A stretch of DNA of 64,000 bases from Dipetalonema caudispina (GCA_013365325.1 JABVXV010000006.1:62001-126000); one strand, 5' to 3'; shown: positions 40,048 to 58,837, counted from the first letter of the stretch. The notes: generated from the sequence alone by a model not told the origin. Program-made: numbers and translations.

Positions 40048-43000
40048 ATGAACGGAATGGAAAATGAAAATTCCATAGAGAAAGATGTGAAGGAAATACC
40101 GATGAATGTGATCGAAGTGACACGTAAGAGACGTTTCTACAAAGCAAATGAGAATCCTCCAATTTCACTTGCGTTACTTTTTGCGTTGCAGGTAAGTATG
40201 CTTTTTTCTTACAATTATTCCAAGTATGTTTCAGTGTTTCTTTTTTTTTTTTTTAAATTTTGCATTTCTTAAAATATATTTTAAGATATCTGATTTACAT
40301 TTACCTGTATGTAATTGTTTAAAATATGAGGACAAGATCTGTTGTGACATAAATTATTTCGGGTCATTCCCAATTTATTTTGTATTGTTGGATAGTATCG
40401 TTTAAGTGGATGACAACTTGTGAATTTTTGTCTTTCCGTATCCTTCTTAAGATTTAAAATCTATTCAGAATTTCAGAATTTTCCAATTAATACTAAAGTA
40501 GGTTGAAAAGTTTTGATAGTTAATACACCCGCTATGTTATTAATGATTATCTTAATGAAGGTAGACTGACTGACACAGATCAGTGATTTGCAATAAAGAA
40601 GAGATGCTTTGTATCCCTCTTGATTTAATCATAGTTTAGAAGATAACTGATGATTGTCATTACTTTAGGATGAAACTTATGGTGTTTATTTCAGCAAGTA
40701 ATGGTATGTGTAAGCGCTCTTTTAACAATTCCATTTATTCTATCAAATGAACTTTGTGCCGGTCGCGATGTATACACAGTACGGATACTACTTATTTCGT
40801 CAACATTCGTTGTTAGTGGCATATCAACCATCGTACAGACGATGTTTGGGACAAGGTTCTTTTTCTTTAAATTGAGAGTAGCCCGAAGTGGACGTTGCAC
40901 TGCACTGCAATACGATCCGGCACATTATGCTTTAAAAATAGGTAATTGATCTTTAATAGTACGTATTCTACCATAGTTACAATAACTACCAGAAATTAAA
41001 TCTCTTGAATTCAAAAAAAAAAAAAAGAAATTATGTCTCTTAAATTTCAAAACTATCGCTAAAGTGTAAAAAAAGTCAAAATGATTATGCAACACCAAGA
41101 AATTGTAAAGTTCCCGAAAGCTTAGGAACATTATTAAGGAAATATTTCAGATTAGCGCTTTTACAAGGTACAGCATTTGCATATATCCCATCGATTCAAG
41201 TGTTCATGCAATTACCCGAATATAAATGCATTTTTACGGATAATGATGTTGTGGCTGCTTCTGCTTATCAGAATAAACTTGCTATTGTAAGTATTTTATT
41301 TTAAATTTTTATTTCAATTCTTTTCAGTTGCTTTAAATTTGCATGCTACTATATTCTAGGAAGAGAAGAGTTCTTTTTATGCGAGTTTTTTTCAGTAATA
41401 TAATATTCTTTATTACTGAGCATATTATCTTCTGTATCCTTACCTGTTTTTTTTTTTTTTTTTTGCAGTAAATTTAATTCATGACAACTTTACGGCTAAA
41501 CTTATAAGACTTCAATTTTACTAATATGAACGTATATCAACATCTGGCTCTTGGTAATTAAATGAACAGGGAACAATTATAAGTGGAAATTTAACTGAAT
41601 AAATTTATGATGAATTTAGTAGACTTATCGAGTGATTTGCTAGAATATTGAGAAGAGAAAAAATCCTAGAAAGTAGATAAAAATATAAATGAAAATGTAG
41701 ATTCAAGGATGCTTGATGGCATCGTCCCTAGTACCAATGATAATTGGTGTGACGGGTGTAGTTGGTGTACTGACAAAATTTATTGGACCAATTACTGTAT
41801 CACCACTTATGTTACTCCTCGTCCTCAGTGCAGTTGATCTGTGCGTTGAACGGATTTCGAAACATTGGGTTGCTGTAATGTAAGTTTTTTTTATAAATTC
41901 TAAAAATTTTTAAGAGTTCAAAGAATTTTTGGGAAGCATGGATTTTCGGCACCTGAGAATGGAAGATGGGAAAAAAGAAGTGGTGATTAACTGTTAGTTA
42001 TTCGAAGAAGTGTTAAATAAAAAGGTTAGGAACTTAATAAGTGGTAGTTAGCTCATTCAGTAGAAGTGGGAAATCTTGACGTTCACATATTAGATTTTCT
42101 TACAAATTTAAACTTTAAATTTAGACAAGCAGCTGCTTTGTTCGCCACAATTTTGTACCTGGCAGATTGGAAAGTGCCTACACTTGGTTACAAAAATAAT
42201 CGTTTCGCTATCGTTCGGACCAATATTTTCGGCCAGTATCCGGTAAATTTTGAAAGTTGTTTTAGTTTAGAAAAAAGTTAATATTAGATACTAAATGTTC
42301 AAATATATTCGCTACAATTTGCCTTTGATTACATAGGGATTTTGTTGAATTTAAGATTAAAAATAAATTATGAATTCGTTAGCTGAAATGATATATGATT
42401 CAGTATTTGATCGCTATATTGACATCCTGGGGCTTTTGCTTGTTTCTTACGTTGACAGATTTGACGGCACCTGATAGTGCTGCTCGATTGGATAAGAATG
42501 AAACGCTTGCAGTAATCAAGCATGCCGAATGGTTACGGTTACCATATCCTGGTTAGATTTGAATATTTTGAATTTGAGATTAGGTGTGACGGAGTAACGC
42601 AAGATAACCCACGTTATTCTGTCACACCTAATCTGAAATTGCTGTCCACAGAAACTGTTTTCAATTTTTCTGAGATGAACAATTCAAAAAAAAGTGATGC
42701 CTTCGGTTGAGTGAATTTCACAGCTTTAATGAAGAAGAATAAATGGATTAAAAATTGGTTTTTGAACTACTGTTACTATTTTCCTTTTAACTATTTACTA
42801 TTTTCGTGTAATTTATTTGTCGTGTTTACTCCCATTATTTATTTTTATTCCAATTAGGTGTCCCGAAATTTCATACTGGACTTTTTTGTGCATTCGTTAT
42901 TTCGGCGTTAACATCAGTCTTCGAATCGGTTGGTGATTATCATGCAGCGGCACGTGTTTCCGAAGAACGCTCACCACCTTCACATGCAATCAATCGTGGT

Positions 43001-44630
43001 ATTCTGGCTGAAGGTAATATTGAATTAATAATTTTTTTTTTTTTAAATTTTTGACAAATTATTAAAAACTGTAAATAGTTTTGTTGCATATTTATTTCAC
43101 TTTGATAAAAACAATAAAAGAATTCAGGTTGTGGTTCCTTGTTAGCTGGATTACTTGGCCCAGGCGTCGGTATGACAACGCACACGGAAAATATTGGTGT
43201 CATTGGTGTCACTCGAGTAAGCGAATCCCTCTGAATTTATAGCAAACTAGGATTTATAATTGGCTTTTTGAATTTCATTATTTTTTAAACCTTTTTTTAT
43301 CTAGCCAAGCATGAAGATACTTGATAGCACTTATCTCTTCTTGCTGCACCGATCATTACTTTTTTATGTATCAGCATTTTAAATGGAAATCCACTGGGTC
43401 TCTGTCCAACTCATTAGTCTTCCCTTAATGGCTTCAGGTAGCAAGTCGGTTTACAATGGTATTAGCTGGAGTGATACTCATCCTATTGGGCGTCTTTACG
43501 AAGGTCGGTGCACTATTGTCAACGATCCCAGATCCACTGGTTGGTGGTATTTTGGCTAGCAGTATGGCAATGGTTGGTGGTGTAGCAATAGCCAATATCC
43601 AACAGGTATAGTTTAAATTCTGAATTAACCTTCATATATGAATTGGGATGATCAGTGTTCATTAAGGTAAGTGACGAGATCAAACATAGAACTAATATCA
43701 ATGTGTTGATGCAGGAAACGTTACATTAACTTTGTGCATTTTGTTAAATGCTGAGAAATATGTTCTTAAAAATTACTCTGCTTTACATATTATTTCAGGT
43801 CGATTTGAAATGTACACGGAATATAGCAGTACTAGGATTCTCCATAATGGTTGGAATGATTGTGCCAAGCTATTTTCGAGAGAATCCTATCAATACAGGT
43901 TCCACTTTCTTTCATTCTTCCTTAGATGTTCTTTGACTATTATATTTCATTATTTTGTTCTGTTTTATAAAAAACCAAGCCTTTCTGCCTTAATTATCAT
44001 ATTTATTCAGGAATCTCTGTGATCGATCAAGTGCTTACGGTTCTTCTTACATTACCGATGTTCGTTGGCGCATTTGTCGCATGCGTTCTTGACAATACTG
44101 TTTCAGGTAATTTCGAATTATAATAGTAGAAAACCTTACTAAAGATTCAATAAATTTCAGTGCACTGATTTCCTGAAACAAGCCAGTAGTTCATATTGCA
44201 TTAGTCAGACGAAATTATTAGAATACCGTTTGTCCGCAATGCCAAAACTGTCCGGTTATTTTGCAGAGTACATTTTTTGTTGAGGCCCAGGCTCCATCAA
44301 AACACAGCCAACTATAAGAATCTTGAATAGGAAGGTTCATGATGGCAGCCATTTAATCATTTATGTTTTTAAAAACCCTAAGGATGCGTATATTATCATT
44401 ATTTGATAAAGAACCACCAATTAAAATCATTTGTTCCAGGTGCTACTCGTGAACAACGTGGTTTACGCTCACGTGGTTTAGCTCATGAACTGGGCGAAAA
44501 TAACTACGACGTATACGCATTCCCAACTTGTATGATGAAAGTGATTGAGAAAGCTTCTTATCTAAAAGTGTTGCCGTTTATACCGAAAGAAAAGAAAATC
44601 ACCAATCGTGTGAATGACTCATTACCGTGA
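40048..44630 (+). CDS. SLC23/NAT family nucleobase-ascorbate transporter
   Basis: Multi-pass plasma-membrane carrier of the nucleobase-ascorbate transporter family, importing nucleobases or ascorbate by cation coupling. Twelve exons, 561 aa: 40048-40191, 40695-40855, 41151-41286, 41701-41879, 42125-42242, 42404-42551, 42858-43013, 43128-43216, 43438-43605, 43799-43898, 44011-44106, 44440-44630. All introns are GT-AG and phases match. The first membrane segment reads LQQVMVCVSALLTIPF; then TIVQTMFGTRLALLQGTAFA, characteristic of SLC23. The NAT signature [QEP]NxGxxxxT[RKG] is present as ENIGVIGVTR (368-377), followed by VASR. VFESVGDYHA carries the conserved acidic residue of the substrate site. 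Vertebrate ascorbate carriers have Pro at the first signature position and a QH pair in membrane segment 1; here Glu and QQ. Substrate therefore cannot be assigned. Confidence 0.9.
42571..42640 (+). ncRNA. 29-bp-stem hairpin in SLC23 intron 6 (pre-miRNA-like or small foldback element)
   Basis: Arm 42571-42599 is the reverse complement of arm 42612-42640 except at three positions. Two of these become G-U pairs if transcribed on the + strand; the third is a G/G mismatch near the base. The loop is 12 nt (42600-42611). Total length is 70 nt, inside a 306-nt intron. Size, pairing and loop match an animal miRNA precursor. A small foldback transposon relic is the main alternative. No match to a known miRNA is claimed. 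Confidence 0.5.
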
Positions 44631-46226
44631 TAATGAGATTTTATGGTGTGTTAGGATCGAGGGACAAAGATTAGTGATATCCATTGAAAATTGTGAAATA
44701 TTCCGAAAAAAATTGCTAAAGTTTTATAGAAACCTGTTCCATGGCTATCTTTTAAAAGAGATTGACAACTGTCAAAACCGTCTATTCCGCCCCTTATTTG
44801 ATCGTTTGATCATTACCGACTAATGTGTTGGTATAGTTTATTGTTGGTATATTTGAAGCTTTTCTAGAATAGACGCTTCTATCTTCAAACAATCTCTCTT
44901 CAGAATTGTTCTTCAAATCAAAACTTTCACTTTCTCACTTTGAAGCAGTTGATTCCGTCGGAATTTTGCCACTTTTTTTTTCCCAAAATTCTTGCATATA
45001 TTGTAAACATGAAAGAATTGTAAATTAAGTTTGGCTTTCCAACATATTCTGGAAAAATTCGGGAAGTGTCAAATCAAATTATACAAATATCAAAAAATCA
45101 AAATAAGATACTTTCTTAATTTTTGATGTCCCCAGTCTTTTCAACCTTGTAAAATTCTACGTTCTATTTTCATTGAAGAGAAATAGAAAGCAGAATACCT
45201 ACTATGTGTTTCCAATGGGTTACTGATCTCCCTTTTCATGATTTTCTCTAAAAAATGTCATGGTATTTTTTTCTTCACATAATTCTCTTTTTACTACATA
45301 GACATTTATTGTATTATGTTGTTATGTTACATCATTTTTGAAGTGATCGCAAGAATTGTACGTAATGGTAGAAATGAATCACTTGATTGTTTTCTTCCAG
45401 GAGTAATTAATTCTCCATGACATTGTAACTCTTCCTTATTAATTCATTCTTGTTTGTTGTTGAAATACTTATGATTCTTTAGTATGTATCGTTGCTATTA
45501 ATGTCTTCTTGAATGTATATGAAATTTTCTTGAATAATATGGATGGCTGTTACCTTCAATCAGAAGTTCAGATATTTCAGTAACAACAATTGCTGCCGAT
45601 GTGACTGAAACGTGAAGATCTCCAATATAATAAGGAAGATACGTAAAACAATGGGTGAGAAAATAGAGGACGATATTATTAAGGTACCTGTCTCTTCCGA
45701 TTTCGATAGGATGAGGAAAACAAATATTCTGGAAAGCGACTCGAGCAGTTGCGGTCATATTGAGATAGATTGAGGAGAGGTGAGATACTACCAAGTAAAT
45801 GATAGAGGTCTTCAGAGGTAAGTAACATATCGGGAATGTGTTCGTTCACAGTTCTTCAAATCAAGCCTTTAATTTCCTTCTTTAATCCTTCTTCTTACAT
45901 TCCCATAAATTACGATAAGATTTAAGAGGATCAAAGCAATTCACGTGAAGTGGGAATATGAGCAAGGTGGAGCCATAACAGAATTAAGTACTGAAACTGA
46001 AACAGATCAAATCTTTCCTGGCTATTGACATTGAAGAATGCAAGAAACATAAATGTATGGGAAACACTCCAGCATGATGTTAATTCTCAGAGATGGTGAT
46101 AGGAAGATGACAAAAGAAAAATTCATTTTAATTAATTGCATGGAAAATTCACGGGAAAAGTCCAAGCAAATAACTGACAAACAGATGACATATTTCAAAC
46201 ATTGTCGTTAACAGTACCGGAACAAC
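44631..46226. other. Convergent intergenic region
   Basis: 1.6 kb between the 3' ends of the SLC23 gene (+) and the unknown helix-rich gene (-). No coding exon is recognised. It should contain both 3' UTRs. Confidence 0.5.
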
Positions 46227-49164
46227 TCAGGCGAAAAAATCAGAATCGGAGTCTTCGGCATTTAGATCTTCCGTTTTCAACATTCCATCATGAAATTTAT
46301 CGGTAAATGCTGATTTTTTATTAGCAGTATCATCTGTTGAGGTTCCTAGGATTTTGGCTAGGAAATTATATCCATCGTCTGTACCTTTTGATAGATGCTG
46401 AGCCTGTGAGGTGCTTTCTATTTCGGTAGACCTGAAAAGTTCTTCCGGAAAACTAAAAAAGTAGAGGAGATTGAAACAAGTTGACATTTATTTTCATAGC
46501 TTAGCAGTGCTAACTGAAAGAATTCTCACTGAAGAAACGATTGATTTATCGTCTCATTTTCTTAGCTATTACACATCGTAGTACTTTTGAAACACATAAC
46601 CAACAAAAAAAAAAAAAACCTCGACTTTGAAGCCATCACTTCTTGATTTGACAATTTTTGATCAACTCTTTGCGCATCCAATATTTGAGAGAGATTAGAT
46701 GTTTCTACCAAGGTTACTGAAACTTCAAATATGATTTACCATTGATCATTTCCCGTATTTAAAATAATTCATTTACTCTTCTTGATGAAAATACTAAAGG
46801 AAACCAGAAATTATGAAATTTCAGTTGCAAATGGTAAAATTTTATGTTCATGGGTGACATACTGACATGGGATTCATTTCAAATAAGAAATTACAATATC
46901 GAATAGACTCTCTCCTCAATTCTAAGATAAAATTAAACTAATAACAATAAACTAATTACAATTTCCTTTAATCCATTGTGCCTCTTTAAGATAATTTGAT
47001 TCTTTCTGTTGCTCTGTCGAAAACACATTTGAATTTTTCTTCTTATCAGTAAGTGATTGTTCAAACTTTCCTTCACTCTGATTATCACTTCTTTTTCTTG
47101 CTACATTATTAGTACATTCTTGCAAATGTTCTAACCGCATCCATTCATAATCTTCATTGCTTGGTCGTGGAGTATCCAATAAAGTGCAAGAATCTAAAAG
47201 AAGTATTAAATTCAGGTATAAATTAAATTTATTTTATGAAAAGCGTACTTTCGAAAATTTTCAACAGATCCAAAAATAACGATAAGCTTTGCTTACCGAT
47301 TTGATTGATTTGTGCACGTAATTCATGTAAGCTTTTTAGTTGAACGATATTTGACTCTTCTGCTTGTTTCCAAGGTATTTTTTGACTTTTCGAGGAATAA
47401 CATTCAGGTCCCAATGTAAGATAGTAATCAGCGGTGGATAAATGAAGTCGATGTTCACGTAAGTTGTCTAAATCTTCGGCTATCTCGCCTAATCGTTTTT
47501 TAATCCTGATTAAATCAGGCTCCAATGCTGGTCCACTACAAAAGAAGATTTCAAATGAAATTTTAAAAACTTCAATCTCCAGGAAAAATGATACAGATCA
47601 TCAAAATTCCTAAAAAAGAAAATCTCGGATCAAACTCTTACCTTGATGGTATTGGATCACTTGGTTCAAGATTACCCACTTCTAATTCTTTATTTGGGGC
47701 AATGAATTGTTTTCCAAGATCCCAGTGATATTTATTCGTTGCCAGACTGTCTAGGATAGATCGTTGGAATTGATTCGATGCTGATGGCTATTGATAAATT
47801 GAAAACAATATAAGTTTAGAAAAACGCTCACCAACTCACATCAAATTTTATTCATTTATCATAATTTTCGTCTTTGTCAATTTTTGTGCGTTCTTTTTAT
47901 AAAGCATACAAAATAATTATTGGTAGCAAAGATTTAAAAAAAAAGTGTAAATTCAAATTTAGTCTTTCTGATCCTAAAAATTATGAGTGAAAGAAATGGA
48001 AGGAAATTTTAATGATAAAAGTAATTGAAGCATTCAAATAATACCTGTTTGTATATTTGCATTTCAGGTGGTTTCCAGCTAGGATACTTTTGTTGTAAGA
48101 AATTCACATATTCATCCTCAATAGAATTACAACAAATTTTACCTATTATAGTTGAAAAAGGATTGTTTAAAAATAAGCAGATTTATCTTCATGATTACAT
48201 GTCTCATCAAAAAAATTTTTATACCCACCATGACTAAAATTGTTAGTTGAAATGATGATTTGTAAAGTTGTAATTAAGGAAAGTCAATGAATATATCTTT
48301 ACTTGGAATTAGAAATCAATTTTCTCCCAGCTGAAGTAGTAAATAGCTAGGCGAAAATTCGAGGAAAAAAAAGGAGAATTGAAAATGTTAAGATAAGTAG
48401 GGAAAGCTTTTCGTTCTGTGTACTTACATATTGTCTCCTGATAACAGGACAGTATCAATCTGAAAGGGATTTACTGTTCCACCAAAACTTTGATTAGGTT
48501 GCTGCATTATTGCAGAAAACTTATCTCAGCGAAGAATATAATTTAACTTACTCTCGCTTTTTTGGCTATTTCCAGTTTAAAATCCATTTTTACCAGCCGT
48601 TTCTCCAGTTCATCTATTTCATTTCGAATAGACATGGACAGAATTAGGTTAGTACTTATTGAACGAGCATCTCAAATTAAGCTCTTGAAAGCGAAAGCAA
48701 TCACCATGGGAACCGATGCCATGATATCATTAAACCCGGTCGTTCACTTATTTTGATAACCTATGATCTTTTTCTAATTTTCTCAGAATGATCAATATGT
48801 TATAAGTTCATGAAGCTTTTCATTCATTTTATAAACAACAATAACAAACTAGTAAACATACAATACACAGATTAAGTTATTTTAAATGTAGAAATGGAAA
48901 TATTATAAAAAAAACAAAATGCACTAGCGCAGTTAACAAACTCTATTCCCAACAATAATTATTAAAAATAAGAATTTGAAACTTAAATAAAATATCATAA
49001 ATATGACAATTTGCTCAAATTTTAATGAAAAAAGATTAACTTTACCGTATTTCAGTTTCCAAGAGAATATCACCATCAAATGAAGGAAATGCGTATGTTT
49101 TGCATATAACAATTAAGCAAGGCTTATATTTGAACGTGACCTTCTCAAATAAGTTTGCAATCAT
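46227..49164 (-). CDS. Unrecognised acidic, helix-rich protein, possibly a cytoplasmic coiled-coil protein
   Basis: I do not recognise the family. Model (transcription order): 49046-49164, 48552-48624, 48428-48501, a possible 5-nt microexon near 48226-48230, 48045-48142, 47642-47787, 47297-47535, 46960-47193, 46620-46716, 46227-46431; about 429 aa. The N-terminus is MIANLFEKVTFKYKP. Charged helical stretches follow (EIDELEKRLVKMDFKLEIAKK; LIRIKKRLGEIAEDLDNLRE) that look able to form coiled coils. The C-terminal third is polar and low-complexity and ends in DSDSDFFA. There is no signal peptide or membrane segment. All downstream junctions are GT-AG with matching phase. The second exon lacks an AG acceptor, so the start is uncertain; ATG at 48632-48634, in frame, is the alternative start. 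It lies 454 bp behind gamma-SNAP on the same strand. Confidence 0.6.
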
Positions 49165-49617
49165 GCTCCTACCCTTTAAAGAATGAAAATTAAATATATT
49201 TCAGGAAATACTAAGCCGAGTGAATCATTTTTACACTATATGAAATACAAGACTCTCGTTCAAGTGGAAGAAGAATTAAGATTGAGACAGAAAATAAAAT
49301 CTGTTCCAAGACAAACTAATGGTTTTAAATGAATATAAGAGAGACACAACCGGAACCAAACAAGTGATTTGGATGGTAAACACTTCTACGATTTAAGTTT
49401 ATCATAACACATTTGCAAAGATTATTAATTCAGTGGTTTTCCTGTTAAAAATCTTTAAAAGTTTGGAAATTTCCAGGAGATTTCTAATTTAATGAAATTT
49501 TTTCCTTCTAGAGATTGCCTAACTTAATGAAATTTCTACCATCTATTACAGACGTCACCAATAAAACTATATAACAGAAAAAACTACTGCATTTTTAATT
49601 AATAATTATATACATAG

Positions 49618-52253
49618 CTATTTTAAATCTTCACAACTTCCATCATCTCTTCCTTCATCAGTACCGTTATCGTTATTCACACCACTTACTTCGGAACTGG
49701 CTTTTAATTCTTTCATTAAGCGCAGATACTGAAAAAAGAAAAACTTGACTATCACGTTGCACATCCCTAATGACTGATTTTGAAAACGGTAACCAACTCT
49801 GCAACTTTATCCTGTAATGGTAGATAATAGACAAAAACTAAGTTTAAAGTGCTATCCGTTTAAACACAAGAAATTTTGGTTATGAAGGAAATAATGTAAA
49901 TCTTGCCTCTAAAAAAAACTAGGATGAGAGATTCGCCGACGAAAATCCTGAAATTAAAAAATTTTTCAAAAGCAACAACTACCTCATTATCCATACTCCT
50001 TAGAATTGGTCGCTGAAGGACCTGTTGAAAGCGATTGTTATCACCTGATTCGAACGCTGAGATCAACGCACAACAAACCTTCGCATCTTCCGAAATTTCA
50101 AATTCTTCACATCTGAATAAACAAGAAACAACTTTATATTTTGCTCATTGAAATTAAAAAAAGAAAACAACAGTAATAATGATGTCAAATGAAGCATATG
50201 TCGAACAGTAAAGTTTACTTCAACGAGTTTTGAATACTTTTTGTCGCTGATACTACATCATCACATGCTAGTTGGACAAGAATAAGAGCAATAGTTAGCT
50301 GTCCCACTCGACCAGCTTCCTAAAACAAGAAGGATGACTGTAATAATACAAAGCGCAATGAGTGATAAAGATGAATCAAAAGATGTTTCGTCAAGTAGAT
50401 AATGAACCATCGCACAACTATAGCATATTTTTCAAATGTGTACGGCATGCAACTTTTATAAAGTCAAAAATGAAATAATTTCAGTTTTTTTGAAAGTAAC
50501 AGCTAGGCATGAAAAGTATGAGACAAATGGCATTTAAATTATATAAGTTTACATTCAAATTGGTTTAAATTTTCATCCCTTAAAAATGGAGGAAATCATA
50601 CTTAGCTGCTTCTATGAAACTACTTTTTTAAAGCATTACTTAATTGGACTGATAAGCATCACTTTGATATTCGCATTGAAAATCGAAATTCGTCGCAGGA
50701 AACTTCAAAAACAAATATAATATACATGATTTTCACTTTTCTTATGACTCAAAAAACTTCATATGCGGTCACAACAAGAATAACGTTAAAAAATACTTTA
50801 ACTTCCATATATTTCTCGATTTCTTCACTAATCATATCAGCTGCTTCCTTGTACCGTTTCAGTTTCAAATACAGTTTAGTAAGTCGGGTCATAAATCCAC
50901 CAGCCATACGTGAACGATCTGTTTCTTGCACCATTGTTAGTGCTTTATGATAAACCTGCAGAATTTCACCAAATCAAAAGTTCCTAATCACCACCTTTCA
51001 AAGAACTATCTCTTGAAACCGACTTTCTAATTTAATTCACTTCATATTCAAATTGATAACAAAAGGCTAACTGAACTAATTTAAACTCAAAAAGCAAAGA
51101 TGAAGGGGAGACCCCATTTTTCGAAAACTGGATAAAACTCAAAAAATTTGCTTCTTCTTCAGAATTATCATTTGAAAGAAGTTCTAGAATCAAATTTGCA
51201 TTTTTAAAAAATAATCTCACGACAATGCCTTTCACAATTTATATATCCCCTCCTTACAAACCTCGAAAAGTGAATTTAAGATAAAATTCATCAAAGCTAA
51301 CATCAAAGAGTAACTTCGGAAAAAAAAGTAACTGACAAAGTGACGACCTTAATAGCCTTTTCAGGATCTATATCTTCTAAACTTTTTGCAGCTTTATCAA
51401 GCGCCATAGCCGATGAATCACTACTTCCTGATTCAGCATATCCATCTGCAGCTAAATCCATATACTTCAGTGCACCACAACTATCACCCATTTCCTTACA
51501 AATCATTGCTGCATTTTCATTGCATCTACAAGAAGTAATCTAAATAATAAGTGTGCTGTTCGTTTAAGCAATCATTGATTAGCAATCACCGATAAAACGT
51601 CTCTTCGACCACAAAGGAGGAAAAAAACAGCATTTATTATTACTGCAAAATATGCACAACTCAGTATTTTCAGTTAGACATTTTAATCTTACCGATTAGT
51701 TTCTTAGCTGAGATTCTGCAAGAAGTTATAAAAAAATGAGGAGACACGAACAATGAGTCGCATTAGAATAATGAGTTTGTTACTGTGCGCTTTTTACCAT
51801 TATTTCGAATCAAACGATTTAATTACTCAAATAGGCCAATTAATTAGTTAGTGAAGTTATATTTACAAGATAAAATATTTACTTGGCCCAGTGAAATAAA
51901 TTGCCATTTTCTTTATGCATTTCAGCAGCTTTCAGATAAGCATCACGTGATTGTTCCATTTGTGAAGCATTTTTAAAGCAAACGGCCGCTCGATCGTACT
52001 CCATTGCTGCACTATCGTAATCAGGCTTGAATTTCATTCTTATAATCGATGTTTTCAGGCTAAAATATGATCACGAAATTAGTAGAGCAAATTCCGTTTC
52101 GGATATTTACAATAAAAATCAAGGAAAGCAATAACCCGGAAAAGCATACATTTTCTAAGGCCCTCCATTGCTCAAAAAATTAACTCACAATGTTTCGGCC
52201 TTTCTAATACATTCCGTTGCTTCTGCAACACGACGTCTGTTCGTCTCGTTCAT
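49618..52253 (-). CDS. Gamma-SNAP, NSF attachment protein
   Basis: Adaptor that recruits the ATPase NSF to SNARE complexes so that they can be taken apart after membrane fusion; cytosolic, acting at membranes. Eight exons (transcription order): 52189-52253, 51883-52059, 51348-51525, 50797-50955, 50219-50319, 49983-50112, 49794-49811, 49618-49728; 312 aa, the same length as human NAPG. Diagnostic stretches are KPDYDSAAMEYDRAAVCFKN, DSSAMALDKAAKSLEDIDPE and ILRSMDNE, all alpha-helical SNAP repeats that match gamma rather than alpha/beta SNAP. The start ATG is immediately preceded by an AG acceptor (52254-52255 on this strand), consistent with trans-splicing. An 18-nt microexon encodes DKVAEL. 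The donor of exon 50797-50955 could instead be 6 nt upstream. The tail (EGRDDGSCEDLK) is acidic. Confidence 0.9.
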
Positions 52254-53291
52254 CTTAATGTTTTAAAATTAATTTATTAGTACGATATCTAAACTCACAT
52301 CAAAGTCAAATCCTGCAACCATCACACAGATGGAGAAGGAGGAAAGTATAACCGTGACGTACTTTCATCTTTGCATAGGTCATAGATCACTGCGGTATTA
52401 AAAATAATAACAGTATCTTATACATTTGACTAAATGAATAAATTTGAAGTTATCGTAATGTTTAGACTAACACAACATTGAAGATAATGAAGTAAACAAT
52501 AATAAAAACCAATTTAGTTGACGAATTAAGCAGTCAACAAAGAAAAGAAGTTCTTTTTATTGCAAAATTTACATTTTGCAGTTGCATTATAACTCAATTG
52601 CTCATTACTTTCTCCCAAAAAGCAATTCCTTCAATACTCAGTTTCTTTTTTCAACTCAGCAAAATCTTTTTAATTTTTAAATTCTTAGGTATTTCATGTT
52701 TGGAGTGGACAAACTTCCCATAAAACATATCCCATACAGAAATAAATTACATCATGAAGATATACGCCTGTTCTCTATCAGGAAATTGAGGAATACATAG
52801 TCATTTCTCTCTAGAATTCTTACAAATGCTAACGAAGATCTGCAAATTCCAGTCTGAAAATTACTAATCTCAAAATTATAGCCTTGAAATACCAACAGTT
52901 TCATAGCTAAAATGTTGAAAAATGACAGCATTAATGTTAGCTTTTTACAAGTTGAAATATGCTGCAATTCAGCATTTCCTAGATCCTAAATGACTGAAGA
53001 AAAGAGATACGTAATTTCTAGATCCTTCAAACCAAGACATATAAGATCTTCAGCTTGTTTTGCAATAACTGATCATATTTGAACTAGGCAGTTTTATGCT
53101 GAATAATTTGACAACCAAATAAGCTTTATTCCGAAGATTTATATAACAGCATACTGGAAGAAAACAAGTACTGAGGAACAAAGAGGTGAAAACAGCGAGA
53201 GGAACGGCTGAAAAACGACTTAATTACACAGTCATATCACAGTCGAAATCAAAATTAGTAACAAATGATATATGGATGCTAATGTAATAAA
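52254..53291. other. Intercistronic region between SEC23 and gamma-SNAP
   Basis: 1.04 kb of AT-rich sequence without a recognisable exon. It lies between two genes transcribed in the same direction (- strand). It could hold the SEC23 3' UTR and either an operon spacer or the gamma-SNAP promoter. Confidence 0.45.

Positions 53292-58837
<5,546 letters not shown>

Noticed and set aside
40856..40949. Read-through of SLC23 exon 2
   Set aside because: The carrier sequence continues from the AG at 40855 into 41151 (GTR-LALLQG); the extra frame is intron.
44614..44823. 69-codon frame overlapping the SLC23 stop
   Set aside because: Out of frame with the gene and in the expected 3' UTR.
51690..51720. 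Small exon in the gamma-SNAP intron
   Set aside because: Its phase does not fit, and direct joining of the flanking exons reproduces the family spacing (FHWAK-CNENAAMICKEM) exactly.
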